Assembly: GCA_022316685.1 (NCBI GenBank)
Contig: JAKJHU010000106.1
Coordinates: 2,309,547-2,373,546 of the forward strand
Length of the DNA stretch: 64,000 bases
Origin: Progne subis subis
Taxonomy: Eukaryota > Chordata > Aves > Passeriformes > Hirundinidae
Direction: 5' to 3'
Both the position numbers and the translations under genes were made by a program. Within the stretch, counting starts at the first letter, position 1, and each line of letters starts with the position of its first letter. Of the stretch, positions 24,201 through 32,097 are shown piece after piece. The notes under the pieces are model-generated. The model ran no database searches, was not told the origin of the DNA, and was given only the letters and a program-made list of their open reading frames with translations.

Positions 24201-24850
24201 AGAAGCGATGAAAACATCGCCCGTGGTGCAGAAGCTACAAATAAAACTGCGGGATAAAGAGCTTCCGCAAGGGCCGCCCTAGCTCCGCAGGCCGCGGCGC
24301 TGCCCAACCGGTCCGAGCAGGCTGCGGGCGCCGCGGGCGCCACAACACGGCCCGCGCCGCGGAGCCGCCGCCCTGCCGTCCCTCCGCCGCGCCGGGCCCG
24401 ATAACGCGCCGCTAGTCGCCCGCCGAGATTTCGCCTCCCCGAGGGTCCCCACGGGGCCGGCTCCTCTCACCGAAATCCCCTCGTGCCGATCCCGGCGCTG
24501 TTCGCGGGCGATGGCGGAGCGGGGCCACAAATACCTCGCGACCCAGGGCGGGCAGGTGGCGCAAAGGGGGCGTGGGGACGGGACAAAGCTCCCCCCAACG
24601 CGCACACGATGGCGGAGGGGCCCCACTTCCCACAGCCGAGTGCGCAGCGCCCTCACTGTTCCCGCGGCTCCGAGACCGCGGCCTCCAGGCCCCGGGACCC
24701 CATTGATTCAGTGAAGCCACACACACACACACACACCTGCCTAGCCCTCTGCAGCGCGTCTTTAAAGGCATCGTTCACTCCTCCAGCTCCGCCGCCGCCT
24801 CCTCCAGGCGCGCCCGCGGCAGGAGGGGGCACCGTGGAATAGTCCGCCAT
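6195..24850 (-). CDS. FUBP1: FUBP1, far upstream element-binding protein 1 (21 coding exons, complete)
   Basis: FUBP1 is a nuclear single-stranded DNA/RNA-binding regulator known to act on the MYC far upstream element and in splicing. I joined 21 exons by phase: 1992 nt, 663 aa plus stop, or 642 aa without the 63-nt cassette (mammals about 644-651). The start is the ATG at 24850-24848 ([10 protein letters not shown]), preceded by GGCC. The protein has a glycine-rich N-terminus, a helix [19 protein letters not shown], and a QKRP basic patch. Four KH domains follow, with GXXG loops near residues 135-138 (GRGG), 220-223 (GKGG), 310-313 (GRNG) and 411-414 (GKGG) in long-form numbering. Then come an RGRGRG linker, a proline/glycine-rich region, and the tyrosine motifs [19 protein letters not shown] and [13 protein letters not shown], ending in PPAPQGQ. 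Two introns begin with GC. The upstream in-frame extension begins with TTG, not ATG. The gene shares a divergent promoter with DNAJB4. Confidence 0.97.
6581..6726 (-). CDS. FUBP1: FUBP1 coding exon 20 (third tyrosine motif)
   Basis: 146 nt; [20 protein letters not shown] then [20 protein letters not shown] and MPQHPPAPQ, phase 1 to 0. Acceptor ATTACTTGCAG, donor CACAG|GTACAG. Confidence 0.97.
6727..11743 (-). other. FUBP1: FUBP1 intron between exons 20 and 19
   Basis: 5.0 kb, AT-rich. Contains a short (CA)n at about 7608-7622, a 26-bp tandem duplication at 8813-8864, and several open frames below 120 codons (for example 9941-10297 plus) with no recognised homology. I see no further exon with the correct phase and splice sites. 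Confidence 0.6.
8813..8864. repeat. 26-bp tandem duplication
   Basis: Two adjacent copies beginning GTTATTTTAACATAAACTAC, starting at 8813 and 8839 and identical over 25 bases. Intronic, with no coding consequence. Confidence 0.9.
11744..11818 (-). CDS. FUBP1: FUBP1 coding exon 19 (second tyrosine motif)
   Basis: 75 nt; [20 protein letters not shown] then YYKKM, phase 1 to 1. Acceptor GTAATTCAG, donor ATGG|GTAAGT. Confidence 0.96.
12433..12561 (-). CDS. FUBP1: FUBP1 coding exon 18 (first tyrosine motif)
   Basis: 129 nt; [20 protein letters not shown] then [19 protein letters not shown] and TNGQ, phase 1 to 1. Acceptor TTTTTGTAG, donor CAAG|GTAGAT. Carries the [10 protein letters not shown] transactivation-type motif. 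Confidence 0.96.
12562..15338 (-). other. FUBP1: FUBP1 intron between exons 18 and 17
   Basis: 2.8 kb, AT-rich, no recognised repeat family. Short open frames of under 110 codons on both strands look like chance. Nothing else supportable. Confidence 0.55.
15339..15418 (-). CDS. FUBP1: FUBP1 coding exon 17
   Basis: 80 nt; [20 protein letters not shown] then PPNPPDP, phase 2 to 1. Acceptor CTTTTACAG, donor CCAG|GTAAGA. The mammalian QQAPPDPAKAG stretch is replaced here by [11 protein letters not shown] across the junction with exon 18. Confidence 0.95.
15505..15659 (-). CDS. FUBP1: FUBP1 coding exon 16 (Pro/Gly-rich)
   Basis: 155 nt; [18 protein letters not shown] then [20 protein letters not shown], phase 0 to 2. 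Acceptor TTGTTACAG, donor CTCA|GTGAGT. Compared with mammals there is an extra V in HGVVPGP. Confidence 0.96.
15660..16346 (-). other. FUBP1: FUBP1 intron between exons 16 and 15
   Basis: 0.7 kb, AT-rich, no repeat or additional exon recognised. Confidence 0.55.
16347..16507 (-). CDS. FUBP1: FUBP1 coding exon 15 (second half of KH4)
   Basis: 161 nt; completes the GXXG loop, [20 protein letters not shown] then [18 protein letters not shown] and [11 protein letters not shown], phase 1 to 0. Acceptor GCATTGTAG, donor GGA|GTGAGT. Confidence 0.97.
16508..17265 (-). other. FUBP1: FUBP1 GC-AG intron splitting KH4
   Basis: 758-nt intron beginning GCAATAT and ending GCATTGTAG on the coding strand. 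It contains an A17-like tract (about 17061-17078 on plus) and a CR1-like tail relic at about 17090-17180. Confidence 0.9.
17085..17180 (-). mobile_element. CR1 LINE 3'-end relic
   Basis: Plus strand reads CACAAAATATTCTGAGTTGG then AAGGGACCCAGGAAGATCAC and AGAGCCCAAGCC. This resembles the reverse complement of the avian CR1 3' terminus (GGTTGGAAGGGACCTCTGGAGATCAT...). Short and diverged; orientation is minus, the same as the host FUBP1. Confidence 0.6.
17266..17407 (-). CDS. FUBP1: FUBP1 coding exon 14 (RG linker and first half of KH4)
   Basis: 142 nt; glycine/arginine-rich linker [12 protein letters not shown], then [21 protein letters not shown], phase 0 to 1. Acceptor TTTTAG. The donor is AAAAG|GCAATA: a GC 5' splice site with no GT within the frame that would join correctly to exon 15. 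Confidence 0.96.
17408..18002 (-). other. FUBP1: FUBP1 intron between exons 14 and 13
   Basis: 0.6 kb of AT-rich sequence. Nothing notable. Confidence 0.5.
18003..18103 (-). CDS. FUBP1: FUBP1 coding exon 13 (end of KH3)
   Basis: 101 nt; [20 protein letters not shown] then [14 protein letters not shown], phase 1 to 0. Acceptor ATTCCAG, donor CAG|GTTGGG. Confidence 0.97.
18187..18289 (-). CDS. FUBP1: FUBP1 coding exon 12 (KH3 GXXG loop)
   Basis: 103 nt; [20 protein letters not shown] followed by [14 protein letters not shown], phase 0 to 1. Acceptor TTTTTTTAG, donor CCAG|GTTTGT. Confidence 0.97.
18290..19013 (-). other. FUBP1: FUBP1 intron between exons 12 and 11, with A-rich tract
   Basis: 0.7 kb. 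About 18549-18611 on plus is a nearly pure A tract interrupted by single G and T bases, which reads as a long T-rich run in the pre-mRNA. Otherwise featureless. Confidence 0.6.
19014..19115 (-). CDS. FUBP1: FUBP1 coding exon 11 (KH2-KH3 linker)
   Basis: 102 nt; [19 protein letters not shown] then [15 protein letters not shown], phase 0 to 0. Acceptor CTTTTAG, donor GAC|GTAAGC. Confidence 0.97.
19202..19300 (-). CDS. FUBP1: FUBP1 coding exon 10 (KH2)
   Basis: 99 nt; [20 protein letters not shown] followed by [13 protein letters not shown], phase 0 to 0. Acceptor CAAATAG, donor CAG|GTAAGG. Confidence 0.97.
19381..19543 (-). CDS. FUBP1: FUBP1 coding exon 9 (KH2 GXXG loop)
   Basis: 163 nt; starts [18 protein letters not shown] and ends at the KH2 loop [13 protein letters not shown], phase 2 to 0. 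Acceptor TTTCACAG, donor CAG|GTATAT. Confidence 0.97.
20016..20073 (-). CDS. FUBP1: FUBP1 coding exon 8 (end of KH1)
   Basis: 58 nt; [20 protein letters not shown], phase 1 to 2. Acceptor GATTACAG, donor TTCA|GTAAGT. Confidence 0.96.
20364..20435 (-). CDS. FUBP1: FUBP1 coding exon 7 (KH1 GXXG loop)
   Basis: 72 nt; I-I-G-R-G-G loop then [18 protein letters not shown], phase 1 to 1. Acceptor TCCCAAG, donor CCTG|GTAAAT. Confidence 0.96.
20530..20579 (-). CDS. FUBP1: FUBP1 coding exon 6 (start of KH1)
   Basis: 50 nt; [17 protein letters not shown], phase 2 to 1. Acceptor GGCTGTAG without a NAGNAG tandem, donor TTCA|GTAAGT. Begins KH1. Confidence 0.95.
20580..21391 (-). other. FUBP1: FUBP1 intron between exons 6 and 5
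   Basis: 0.8 kb, AT-rich. A partial short repeat (AGCATTTAAAGT twice, near 20850 and 20873). No recognised element. Confidence 0.5.
21392..21431 (-). CDS. FUBP1: FUBP1 coding exon 5
   Basis: 40 nt micro-exon; [13 protein letters not shown], phase 1 to 2. Acceptor TTTATAG, donor AAAG|GTAAGA. Confidence 0.93.
21777..21815 (-). CDS. FUBP1: FUBP1 coding exon 4
   Basis: 39 nt micro-exon; [13 protein letters not shown], phase 1 to 1. Acceptor TTTTGCAG, donor CT|GTAAGT. Confidence 0.93.
21816..22643 (-). other. FUBP1: FUBP1 GC-AG intron downstream of the cassette exon
   Basis: 828-nt intron beginning GCAGGAA and ending TTTTGCAG on the coding strand. It includes a polypurine/polypyrimidine stretch at about 21909-21945. 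The non-canonical donor fits with optional use of the preceding exon. Confidence 0.8.
22644..22706 (-). CDS. FUBP1: FUBP1 cassette exon 3 (alternatively spliced, 63 nt)
   Basis: 63 nt, in frame, phase 1 to 1. It encodes [20 protein letters not shown] plus one split codon, matching an insert known in mouse FUBP1 between LEDGD and QPDAKK. Acceptor TGTGTAG is normal. The donor is AAAG|GCAGGA, a non-canonical GC donor. Inclusion or skipping leaves the frame intact, so it is most likely a cassette. Confidence 0.85.
22707..23674 (-). other. FUBP1: FUBP1 intron upstream of the cassette exon
   Basis: 1.0 kb with normal GT and AG ends. No repeat recognised; several short A runs. Confidence 0.5.
23675..23765 (-). 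CDS. FUBP1: FUBP1 coding exon 2
   Basis: 91 nt; [20 protein letters not shown] then [10 protein letters not shown], phase 0 to 1. Acceptor GTTTAG, donor GGAG|GTAC. It completes the N-terminal helix and carries the QKRP basic patch. Confidence 0.95.
23766..24735 (-). other. FUBP1: FUBP1 intron 1 (CpG-rich 5' half)
   Basis: 0.97 kb. The part from about 24240 upward is CpG-rich and contains two plus-strand ATGGCGGA motifs (near 24510 and 24610) resembling YY1 sites. Open frames here are a by-product of GC content. Confidence 0.55.
24718..24736 (-). repeat. (GT)n microsatellite forming the exon 1 splice donor
   Basis: Nineteen bases of CA/GT alternation on plus. On the coding strand the first GT is the 5' splice site itself and intron positions 3-6 are GTGT rather than the consensus A/G-AGT. 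Confidence 0.95.
24737..24850 (-). CDS. FUBP1: FUBP1 coding exon 1
   Basis: 38 codons, ATG through QRARQ, ending in phase 0. It holds the glycine run (residues 16-24) and the first part of the N-terminal helix. The donor CAG|GTGTGT is the first unit of a (GT)9 tract. Confidence 0.95.
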
Positions 24851-24901
24851 GGCCGCCCCGGCGCCGCTCCGGCCGCTGCCGCTGTCTGCCAAGAAAGAGA
24901 G

Positions 24902-24912
24902 AAAATGGCGGC
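24902..24912 (+). promoter_or_regulatory. YY1-like motif in the shared promoter
   Basis: AAAATGGCGGC, close to the AAGATGGCGGC consensus, 52-62 nt upstream of the FUBP1 ATG and so near its start site. Motif match only. Confidence 0.5.
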
Positions 24913-24969
24913 GGGCGCGCGCCTTTCACATTCCTGCGCGGCATCGTGCTCGGGGGGAGCGCGCCGAAA

Positions 24970-24979
24970 CCTCGCGAGA
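24970..24979. promoter_or_regulatory. CTCGCGAGA palindromic motif
   Basis: CCTCGCGAGA is nine of ten bases of the TCTCGCGAGA element common in CpG-island, often bidirectional, promoters (bound by ZBTB33/Kaiso or BANP in other species). It sits between the two divergent genes. Confidence 0.5.
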
Positions 24980-25229
24980 TCTCGTGCGGGATTTCATTGC
25001 GGGCGCCGGAGAACGGCGGAGAAGCCTCGCGGCGTTTCTCTCGGCCCCGCCCAGTCGGCCCCGCGGGGTCTCCAGGGCCGCCCTGCGGGGGGGGGGGCGG
25101 TGAGATCGCGATGTTTCCACGGGAGGCGCGAGCGCTTGGAGACGCTGCTGATAGGGCTGGGAGAGTCACGTGGGGCGAAGGGAGGCCAGCGCGCGGGGGG
25201 GGTGGGGGGAAGGCAGCGCGCAGTTCTCG

Positions 25230-25339
25230 CGTCATTTGGTTTGGAGTCGCGGGTACGCGCGTGGGAGCGGCGGCTGCGCTGCGGGGGCTGCCGGGAGCGC
25301 GGTCGGGCCGGGCCGGGACTGAAGCGGCGGCGACGCTCG
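25230..25339 (+). other. DNAJB4: DNAJB4 non-coding first exon (constitutive promoter form)
   Basis: A consensus donor, CTCG|GTGAGT, ends at 25339 in the CpG island on the DNAJB4 side. Its 5' limit is not visible; 25230 is arbitrary. A second donor, GCC|GTAAGC, is at 25488. The exon would join to an acceptor just upstream of the ATG exon (41197 or 41240), giving a 15.8-kb first intron as in mammals. This is inference from splice sites and synteny. Confidence 0.5.
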
Positions 25340-26262
25340 GTGAGTGTGGGAGGTGCGCGGGACGGGCCCGGGTCTGTGGCAGCGCAGCCTGCCCGCGCCG
25401 GACTGTGCTTTGGAGCTGCTCTGCCTTCCCGGCTGGTGCCCGGGCGGACTAAGGCGCGGGCAGTGACAGCGGCAGAGATGGTGCCGTAAGCTGGGGCGGG
25501 CCGAGCTTTCTTCCCTCCTGAGTGTGCCCTGAGGAGCGGCTCTCGCGGTGCGCGGCCGCCGGGCGTTGTCACAGACAATAATGCGGGCGCCGTTTCCGGG
25601 GGATCCGCCTTGGCGCCCGGCAGGGCGGCCCGGCCGGCAGCGGGAGGGGCGAGGGTCGGCTTGCCGGCCAGTGCCGGAGCGGCGGAGCCGTTGGGCCGAG
25701 GGGCAGGGCCGGCAGCCGGCCCGTCCCGCCGCTGCTCGCGGCCCTCTGCCCGCTGCGATCCTGCGGGCGCGGCCGCTCGTTTCGAACGGATTTTTGGGTC
25801 CTTCCACACCCCGCGAAACGGGACCGGCACTCTCCTTTTACGGAGCTTCGCTTCCTTCGTCCTGCGGTGTCCACGGTTGTTTATTTCTTAGCTGAAAGCG
25901 TTCACCGCTAATGTACGATTTTTATGGCTGCGGGATTTTTTTCTGCTTAAGCACAAGTTTTAATGGAAAACTGGAATCTGTAATGCTTTAATCTGGGTCC
26001 TGTTAAGGTCCTGTGACCTAGTGGGGATGAACTGTCATGCTGAATATGGATGACGGTGTTGGGGAAGGCTTCACATCAGGATAAGGTCGTAGAACATCTA
26101 CTTAGGAATCATAGCGGTAGAGACTGAGTAATACTGGAGGGGAATTGCTGTAGGATGGCCTTCTGTACCATTCTGGGGAGATGCTTTACAACTTTTAAAG
26201 AATATTTATATGAATTGAGCTATTTTTTCTTCATGGGCTCCTGGTTTACATAAATGTCATGC

Positions 26263-26287
26263 TTTTTTTTTTTTTTTTTTTTTTTTT
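26263..26287. repeat. 25-nt poly-T run
   Basis: Uninterrupted T tract in DNAJB4 intron 1 with no recognisable element abutting either end. Confidence 0.85.
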
Positions 26288-26673
26288 AACACGTGTGCTT
26301 TTAAACTGAAGCGTGACCGGTCTCTTCCAGGCTTAAGCGAGTGTATTTCTTTGTTAGTGCTTTTACTTGAGAAACTTGTTTTGGACTTGGCGTGGTTTGG
26401 GGCTGTGTGCAGGGACTCTTGGATTCGCATAAGAAAATACCTCTCAGTGTTTTCCCTTCCCTATGTTTCAGTGCTGCCTTATAGTTCCATGCTGCCTTAA
26501 GGCCATTGTAATCGGGATAATTTTAATAGACTGTAAGCCACAGTGTTGTTGAGCTTAGATTATCCTGCATTCTCCAGCGCAGGTAACTTCACGAAAGGAA
26601 GCTAAACAGTGCTAGATTTTTACCTCCCTTAACGCTATTGAGGTAGTGTAGTTAAGAAGGGTTATAAGAGTGT

Positions 26674-26713
26674 GCATATATGTATGTATGTACGTATGTA
26701 TATGTATATATAT
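26674..26713. repeat. (TATG)n / (TA)n microsatellite
   Basis: Imperfect TATG units with one TACG, passing into TATATA. Confidence 0.85.
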
Positions 26714-29700
26714 TCCACAAAGTTAAAAATACCTACGTGCTTCTAGGCAGATGACAGTATATTACTACAGCTAAGTGAATGAAATTTGCTGCTATGATAC
26801 TTTTGCTGAAGAAGCCTGTACATAAGAATTAGCTTATACTTTACATTAATGTAGCTCTGTTATCTGGAGGAGGTGGGGAAAAGAATAAAATTACGCTTGG
26901 ACAGTGGGAATTTAATTCTTATGCTTGACTCTTTGCTGCTATTACTAAACAGTATTTTTTCATTCTCTTAGCTACTAATAGTTTGACTGTGTATAGCAGG
27001 TACTTACTTGTATAATTTTAATTGAGCAATAATAATTGACTGTGACACATAGAAACCACTCCTGGCCACTGGCTATGTGTTTTATGACTCTCCCCTTACC
27101 GGATGAAGGGGAGCATGAGTGTGCTTTGCCTTCTACAGTTACAAAATGTGCTGGTGCTTCTTTGCTAAGTTCTGTGAGACAAACCGGTAGCCGTGTAATG
27201 CTGATGATTTTTAAGCAGTCACAATGCCTTGGGCTAATAAAAACACTGTTGTCTGGTACAGTCTAAATGTTCTAGTTGAGTTCATAAATAACTGATGATA
27301 GGTGAATATTGATTTTTTTTTTGTCAGCTTTTTACTACTCTTTGAGCTGATGCTTTATTTGAAAGCTGAGAGTTATATTTATTATATGTATTATTTCTCA
27401 ATCCTCGTAGTTCTTGAAGTCACTGTAGACTTTACAGTGAAAACGTGAGATTTAGCAAATTGAAGAGGAGAAAACCAATCTGCTAGAAAATCATGTCTCT
27501 TACACACTGTCTTCATACACCTTTATTAAGTGATATTTCTGTTAAGAAAATGATCCCTATGAGATTAATTTTTTTCTGTTTAATCTGTTAATGGGGTGGG
27601 GTGAGGATCTAACCCCTTAACAGTGCTAACTGCAGAATTAGTTCAAGTCTGTTGCTGGCATGTCAGAGCAGCATACACCAGGCTGTCCTGCTTTCTCTCT
27701 TGCAGGAAGTTACCTGCACTGCATGTTTTCTCAATCAGATCTGCCTTTTAGGAAATTAAATGTGTTTGATATAAGCAGTTGTTTGTGCTGGGCTGCTAGA
27801 GCATGAAAACTTCGGTTTTGTTGTGTAAAATAAGGTTCACTTCATAAAGTAACTCAGTCTTACTAAAGAAGAATGAATAGTAGGGAAATAAACCTTTTAC
27901 CTTTCAGAATCTTAATAAATAGATAGTTGGCAATGTAAGAAATAGAAGAATATGCATTTTAAAAATATTTCTTCCCTGTTTTATTTAGAGATTGGAGGAA
28001 GATGTCTCCCTTAACTAAATTTACTAGATTATGACATCTCCCATGGCTTTCAGGCTGTAATGGTTGTTTTTTTTTGCAGTAATCATCGGACTAAAATATT
28101 CTACTAAATGTATTTACTGAGAATCAGCTTGTGTAAATATTTGACAAGTCAAATATTTGACTTTTATTTGTGTGGGCTGTCATGGATTTAAGTAATAGAT
28201 GGTTCTGAGGAAAAACATAATCAAATACTGTGTGTGAAAGAATCCTTTCTTTTATCAAAAGGTCCTCTCGGTATTTCTATATTGGTTTAGATGTTGCAAA
28301 AGCATCAGTGTAGAAGTGTGGAACTGACACAAATCCTCTGCATAACCAAAGACACTTCAGTGCGTGCATGCATTGAGTTCTGCCGGGTTGATCGTTTTTT
28401 TTTTTCCCTTTTACTATTCACTTCAACTTTGCTCTATGGTGACCAGACCAAAAGATAAGGCAGTCCTGAAATAAGTGGTCCTCCGGTACAAATAAAAAGA
28501 CCTCTCACAAGATCAGTAAGTAAAGAATTACATTTCTTATGAAGTTGCCTCTGCAACCCTCTGTTTAGCTTTGCCTCAGTACACTGAGCACCTAGAGAGA
28601 GGAAGTGCTTATGTTCTCTGTGAGAGAAGGATAACCACTGTGATGCTATGCATGTGCCTGCCATGCTTTCTGCAAGTCATTGCTGCTCTGCTGAAATCTG
28701 CAGTTGGTGTCTGATGATTTCATCACTTTAGGAGATGTAGATCAATTGATTCAGATCCTGTCAGCTGCTACTCCTGCCCTGGCAAAGTGTGTCCAGGACC
28801 TGCAACATTATCAGTAGAAAACTCCCTTAAATAGCTGCAGAGAGAAGATTGAGCATGTGCTCTATCCAAATAACTTTATCTGTCAGGAGTTTTCATATTT
28901 ACTACATGTGTACTGAAGTAGTAATTACAGTTTTCAGATCCACAGTTTGGACAGTATTTAGACAGCTTTTACATAGTGAGTTTGGAAAAAAAATCATACC
29001 TGGTGGTTTTGGCTTACATTTAGTCATGCTGCCTTTCTTAAATAAGTTTTAGTGTATTAAAACTTTATAGAGAAGCTGTATAAATGTAGAATCTTTAGAT
29101 CCTTTGCGTGTTTTACTCTTGTGAATGTCGTTTAAAATTTTGACTACCTTACAGGAGGCTATCAAGTTGCATTAAGCCATTGTTGCATTGGGTGTGTCAG
29201 ATATAGGAAGATAAGTCAGAGAACACTCACTTATTCCTTAGATACAGCTCCAGCGTGCAAAGAGACTGTGGATCACTGTTGAAGGAATGTGGTGCAAAAG
29301 GCAACTGGATAATATTAGTCAGCATGATCGTGTCATCAGAGCTCAGCCTCTGACTTGTTCGAGGGGGTTGGGTGTTTTTGTGGCGATGTCATGGGAAGAA
29401 AAGCTTTGAGAGCACAGTTAATTTGCTGTTGGCATCTGCAAAATTCTTCCCTGATGGGGGAGAAGAGTGAAAGGTCTGCTTGGAATAAATTGGGCAATGG
29501 AACTAGGAGTGGAAGTTGCATATGAATGGGGATTAAGAAAGGCTGAGATGGCGACTGGGAGACTGTGAAAGGAGAACAAATGATTAATGCAGTAGTAGCT
29601 GTAGGGGATGGAAGTGTTTTAATATAGCCCTCTGCCAGCAGTGCACTGAAAAATGTGCATTCAAGTCCTGTTAATTAGGGAGTAAATGCTTCATTTAAGA

Positions 29701-32075
29701 CATAATTAATATTCAGAATTCTCGTCTTGAAGTGCTAAAAGCTTGATTGCCCTAAAGGGATTGGTGTACTTCCCTATTACCCAGGTCTGATCACTAGTAA
29801 TATTCTTTCTGAAGCTGTTTAATTAAGCTAACAATTGAATTTCTTGCTTTGTGAGTCAGAGCATCTTATTTTTAAACAATTTGTGCACGTATCTTAGTAT
29901 AAATTAGAAAAAATACCCCAAACATAGAAAGGTAAATCTTTTCTGAGTCTGAGGAAAGAAAAATGGAAGAGATGGGTTAGAAGCTTTAAATGTTTAATTC
30001 CTTCAGTCTGTAAAACCACGATTGTAACAAGGTTATCTAAGCTGAAAATCCTCTTGAACTTTGTTGTATGGAACACGCATGTTTTATCATTTGACTTGAT
30101 GTAAAGTGCGAAAGAACAGGAGATTTCATAAGTTTAGCATAAAGAAACAAAAAAGAAATATGCATGTAAATGTGTTCAGTATGGATTGGTATTTTCTGCA
30201 GACATTGTGGAAAGATCATTTACTTCCTTCTTTCGGGTTGTCTTGTTAGGATTATGCCCTTATGAACTGGTAATATTTTCATAAAACTTTATCATTTCCT
30301 TGACTGTTTGTAGCTGTACTCTGATTCATCACTGTTTTTTGTACTAAATTTTTTTAGAAGGGGCAGGGAAAAGATAAGAAGAAAAGTCACTTTTACAGTG
30401 ATGTGTCTCTCTAGGACTGGCTCCTGTGCAAAGTTTGAACTTCTGTTATGGGTGAGGGAAAATTTTCATGGAACTGTAGAATGCTGATTGTTTCTTAGTA
30501 GACTAGATACTGAAATTTGCTATCACTCCAGAACACCTAGATATTTTTCTGCTGAGTAGTTTGTCTTTCCATGTTGTACTTTCTTTACCCCGTAGCTAGC
30601 TATGTGCTATTTAATCTAGAAGAGTAAAGTAATTTAAGATACCAACTGCAAAGTAGATCTATTAAACTCCTGCTTTTTATCTTGAAAAAAAATTATAGGC
30701 TGATGAAGAAGGGAGAAACCAGCTATGAAACATAACTTAGCTATGGGATGTGGTTGAAACATTACAAAGACTGGTGAGCAACTATTTTGACTTCTGTTAC
30801 AGCAGAATGTAGTAAATGTAACTAGGACTGCTTGTCTTTCTGTCTCCTGTAAGTGAAGTACATTCTTACTGACATCTGTTCTCCTTTCATGCTGAGCAGC
30901 CTTTTTGAATTCCTGTCTTTGTACCACAGTTCAGTGTGTGTTTTCAGCCGTGCATATAAAACTGGCTGCATGAATCAGAGCAGCGGGGTGGGATTTTGAT
31001 GAGCACACTCTGGAAAAAGCATCTCGTGTGACCACCTCCTTTTGCTTATGTAAGAACAGTGGGATCACATGTCCACAGCAAAAATGTGGGCAGTTCCTTA
31101 TTTGGTAGTGCATTAATAACCTTGATCTTGCATGAGTGTAACAGCAATTAAAACAATACAGTGTATAGCTGAGTCGCTTTTCAACTGGATTTATTGTGTT
31201 TGCAGTTCATCTCTTCATCAAGGCTGAAAAAATAGTTCATTTTCTACTGGAAACTGGTAACTTCTGTCACTATTAAAAGGGAAAAAAAGCCAGGAAAACA
31301 CAAGTAGAGTTTGCATAGGGATTGTGTGAACATCTTCCAGCTATCCTTCACCCTCTTCCTCTTGTGTGTGACCCGTACCGGTGATCGCTGTCATGTTTAT
31401 TCAGTTATTTCTCATAGATAGCTTTTTAATTATATTAGAAAAAAATCTAATGCTTTTGCAAGAAGAAAAAATACATTGCAGATATGACTTCTGTCCTTAT
31501 GAAACATGACTGAAGTAGTGATAAAATTCTAGTTGAGGCTCTCAGCCTTCTGTGTAAACCTGTAGAGTATATTCATCGTTAGGAAAATATTTCTATAATG
31601 TGTTATGTTCCACTAATGAATGTTCCAAACTGGCAGTGTGTTGAGGTAGTAGTGGGGTGTTTTTTTAACAGAACAGATCCAAATACTAATGGTAGGCTGA
31701 TAACCATTGGAAAGACAGACTTCTGGTTCAGATCAGGTTGCGTCTGAGTTGTGTCTGTGCCAGCATCACAGAGGCTTTTTTGCAAGAGCCAGTCTTTGAG
31801 GAATATCTTTATTCGACAGGTGCCCTGGTTGTGTATTGCTGTATCTTTGCTAAGACAGCAGGTTATTAATTCTGTTGTTTAGTGTAAGAAAACCCATTGG
31901 GTTAGTTTGTTACAGATGGAATTGCTACTGTGGTTAAGGTAAACAGCAATAAATTGTTACAGGTGGTAGATAATCTCCTTTTTCTACAGATGCAAGGCTA
32001 GAAGAGGAGCTGTACTATACTACAACCATCGAAGTAGATATTAAATAAAACATACTGCTTATCCTAATATTTCCT

Positions 32076-32097
32076 GGGGCGGGGGGGGGGGCGGGGG
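32076..32097 (+). repeat. G-rich tract, potential G-quadruplex
   Basis: GGGGC, then eleven G, then C and GGGGG: enough G runs for an intramolecular quadruplex in the DNAJB4 nascent transcript. It may also be length-uncertain in sequencing. Confidence 0.7.

Larger units (their letters stand above)
24240..25900. promoter_or_regulatory. Bidirectional CpG-island promoter of FUBP1 (-) and DNAJB4 (+)
   Basis: About 1.65 kb of dense CpG in otherwise AT-rich DNA, lying between the FUBP1 ATG (24850) and the first DNAJB4 donor (25340). No TATA box is seen. Visible motifs are AAAATGGCGGC (24902-24912, YY1-like), CCTCGCGAGA (24970-24979, one base off the palindromic TCTCGCGAGA promoter motif), and CACGTG (25167-25172, E-box). 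G runs at 25087-25096 and about 25195-25211 could form G-quadruplexes. Head-to-head placement matches the mammalian locus. YY1 activation of the human HLJ1/DNAJB4 promoter has been reported, which makes the YY1-like sites relevant. Transcription start points are not determinable here. Confidence 0.85.

Noticed and set aside
24653..24892. N-terminally extended FUBP1 starting 14 codons upstream
   Set aside because: The upstream in-frame first codon is TTG, not ATG. The ATG at 24850 gives the known family start [10 protein letters not shown], and the 3' half of this frame runs into the intron.
24279..25895. Many long open frames in the FUBP1/DNAJB4 CpG island (up to 278 codons)
   Set aside because: CpG-rich DNA has few stop codons. 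The translations are Arg/Pro/Ala-rich, overlap in all frames and lack any domain.
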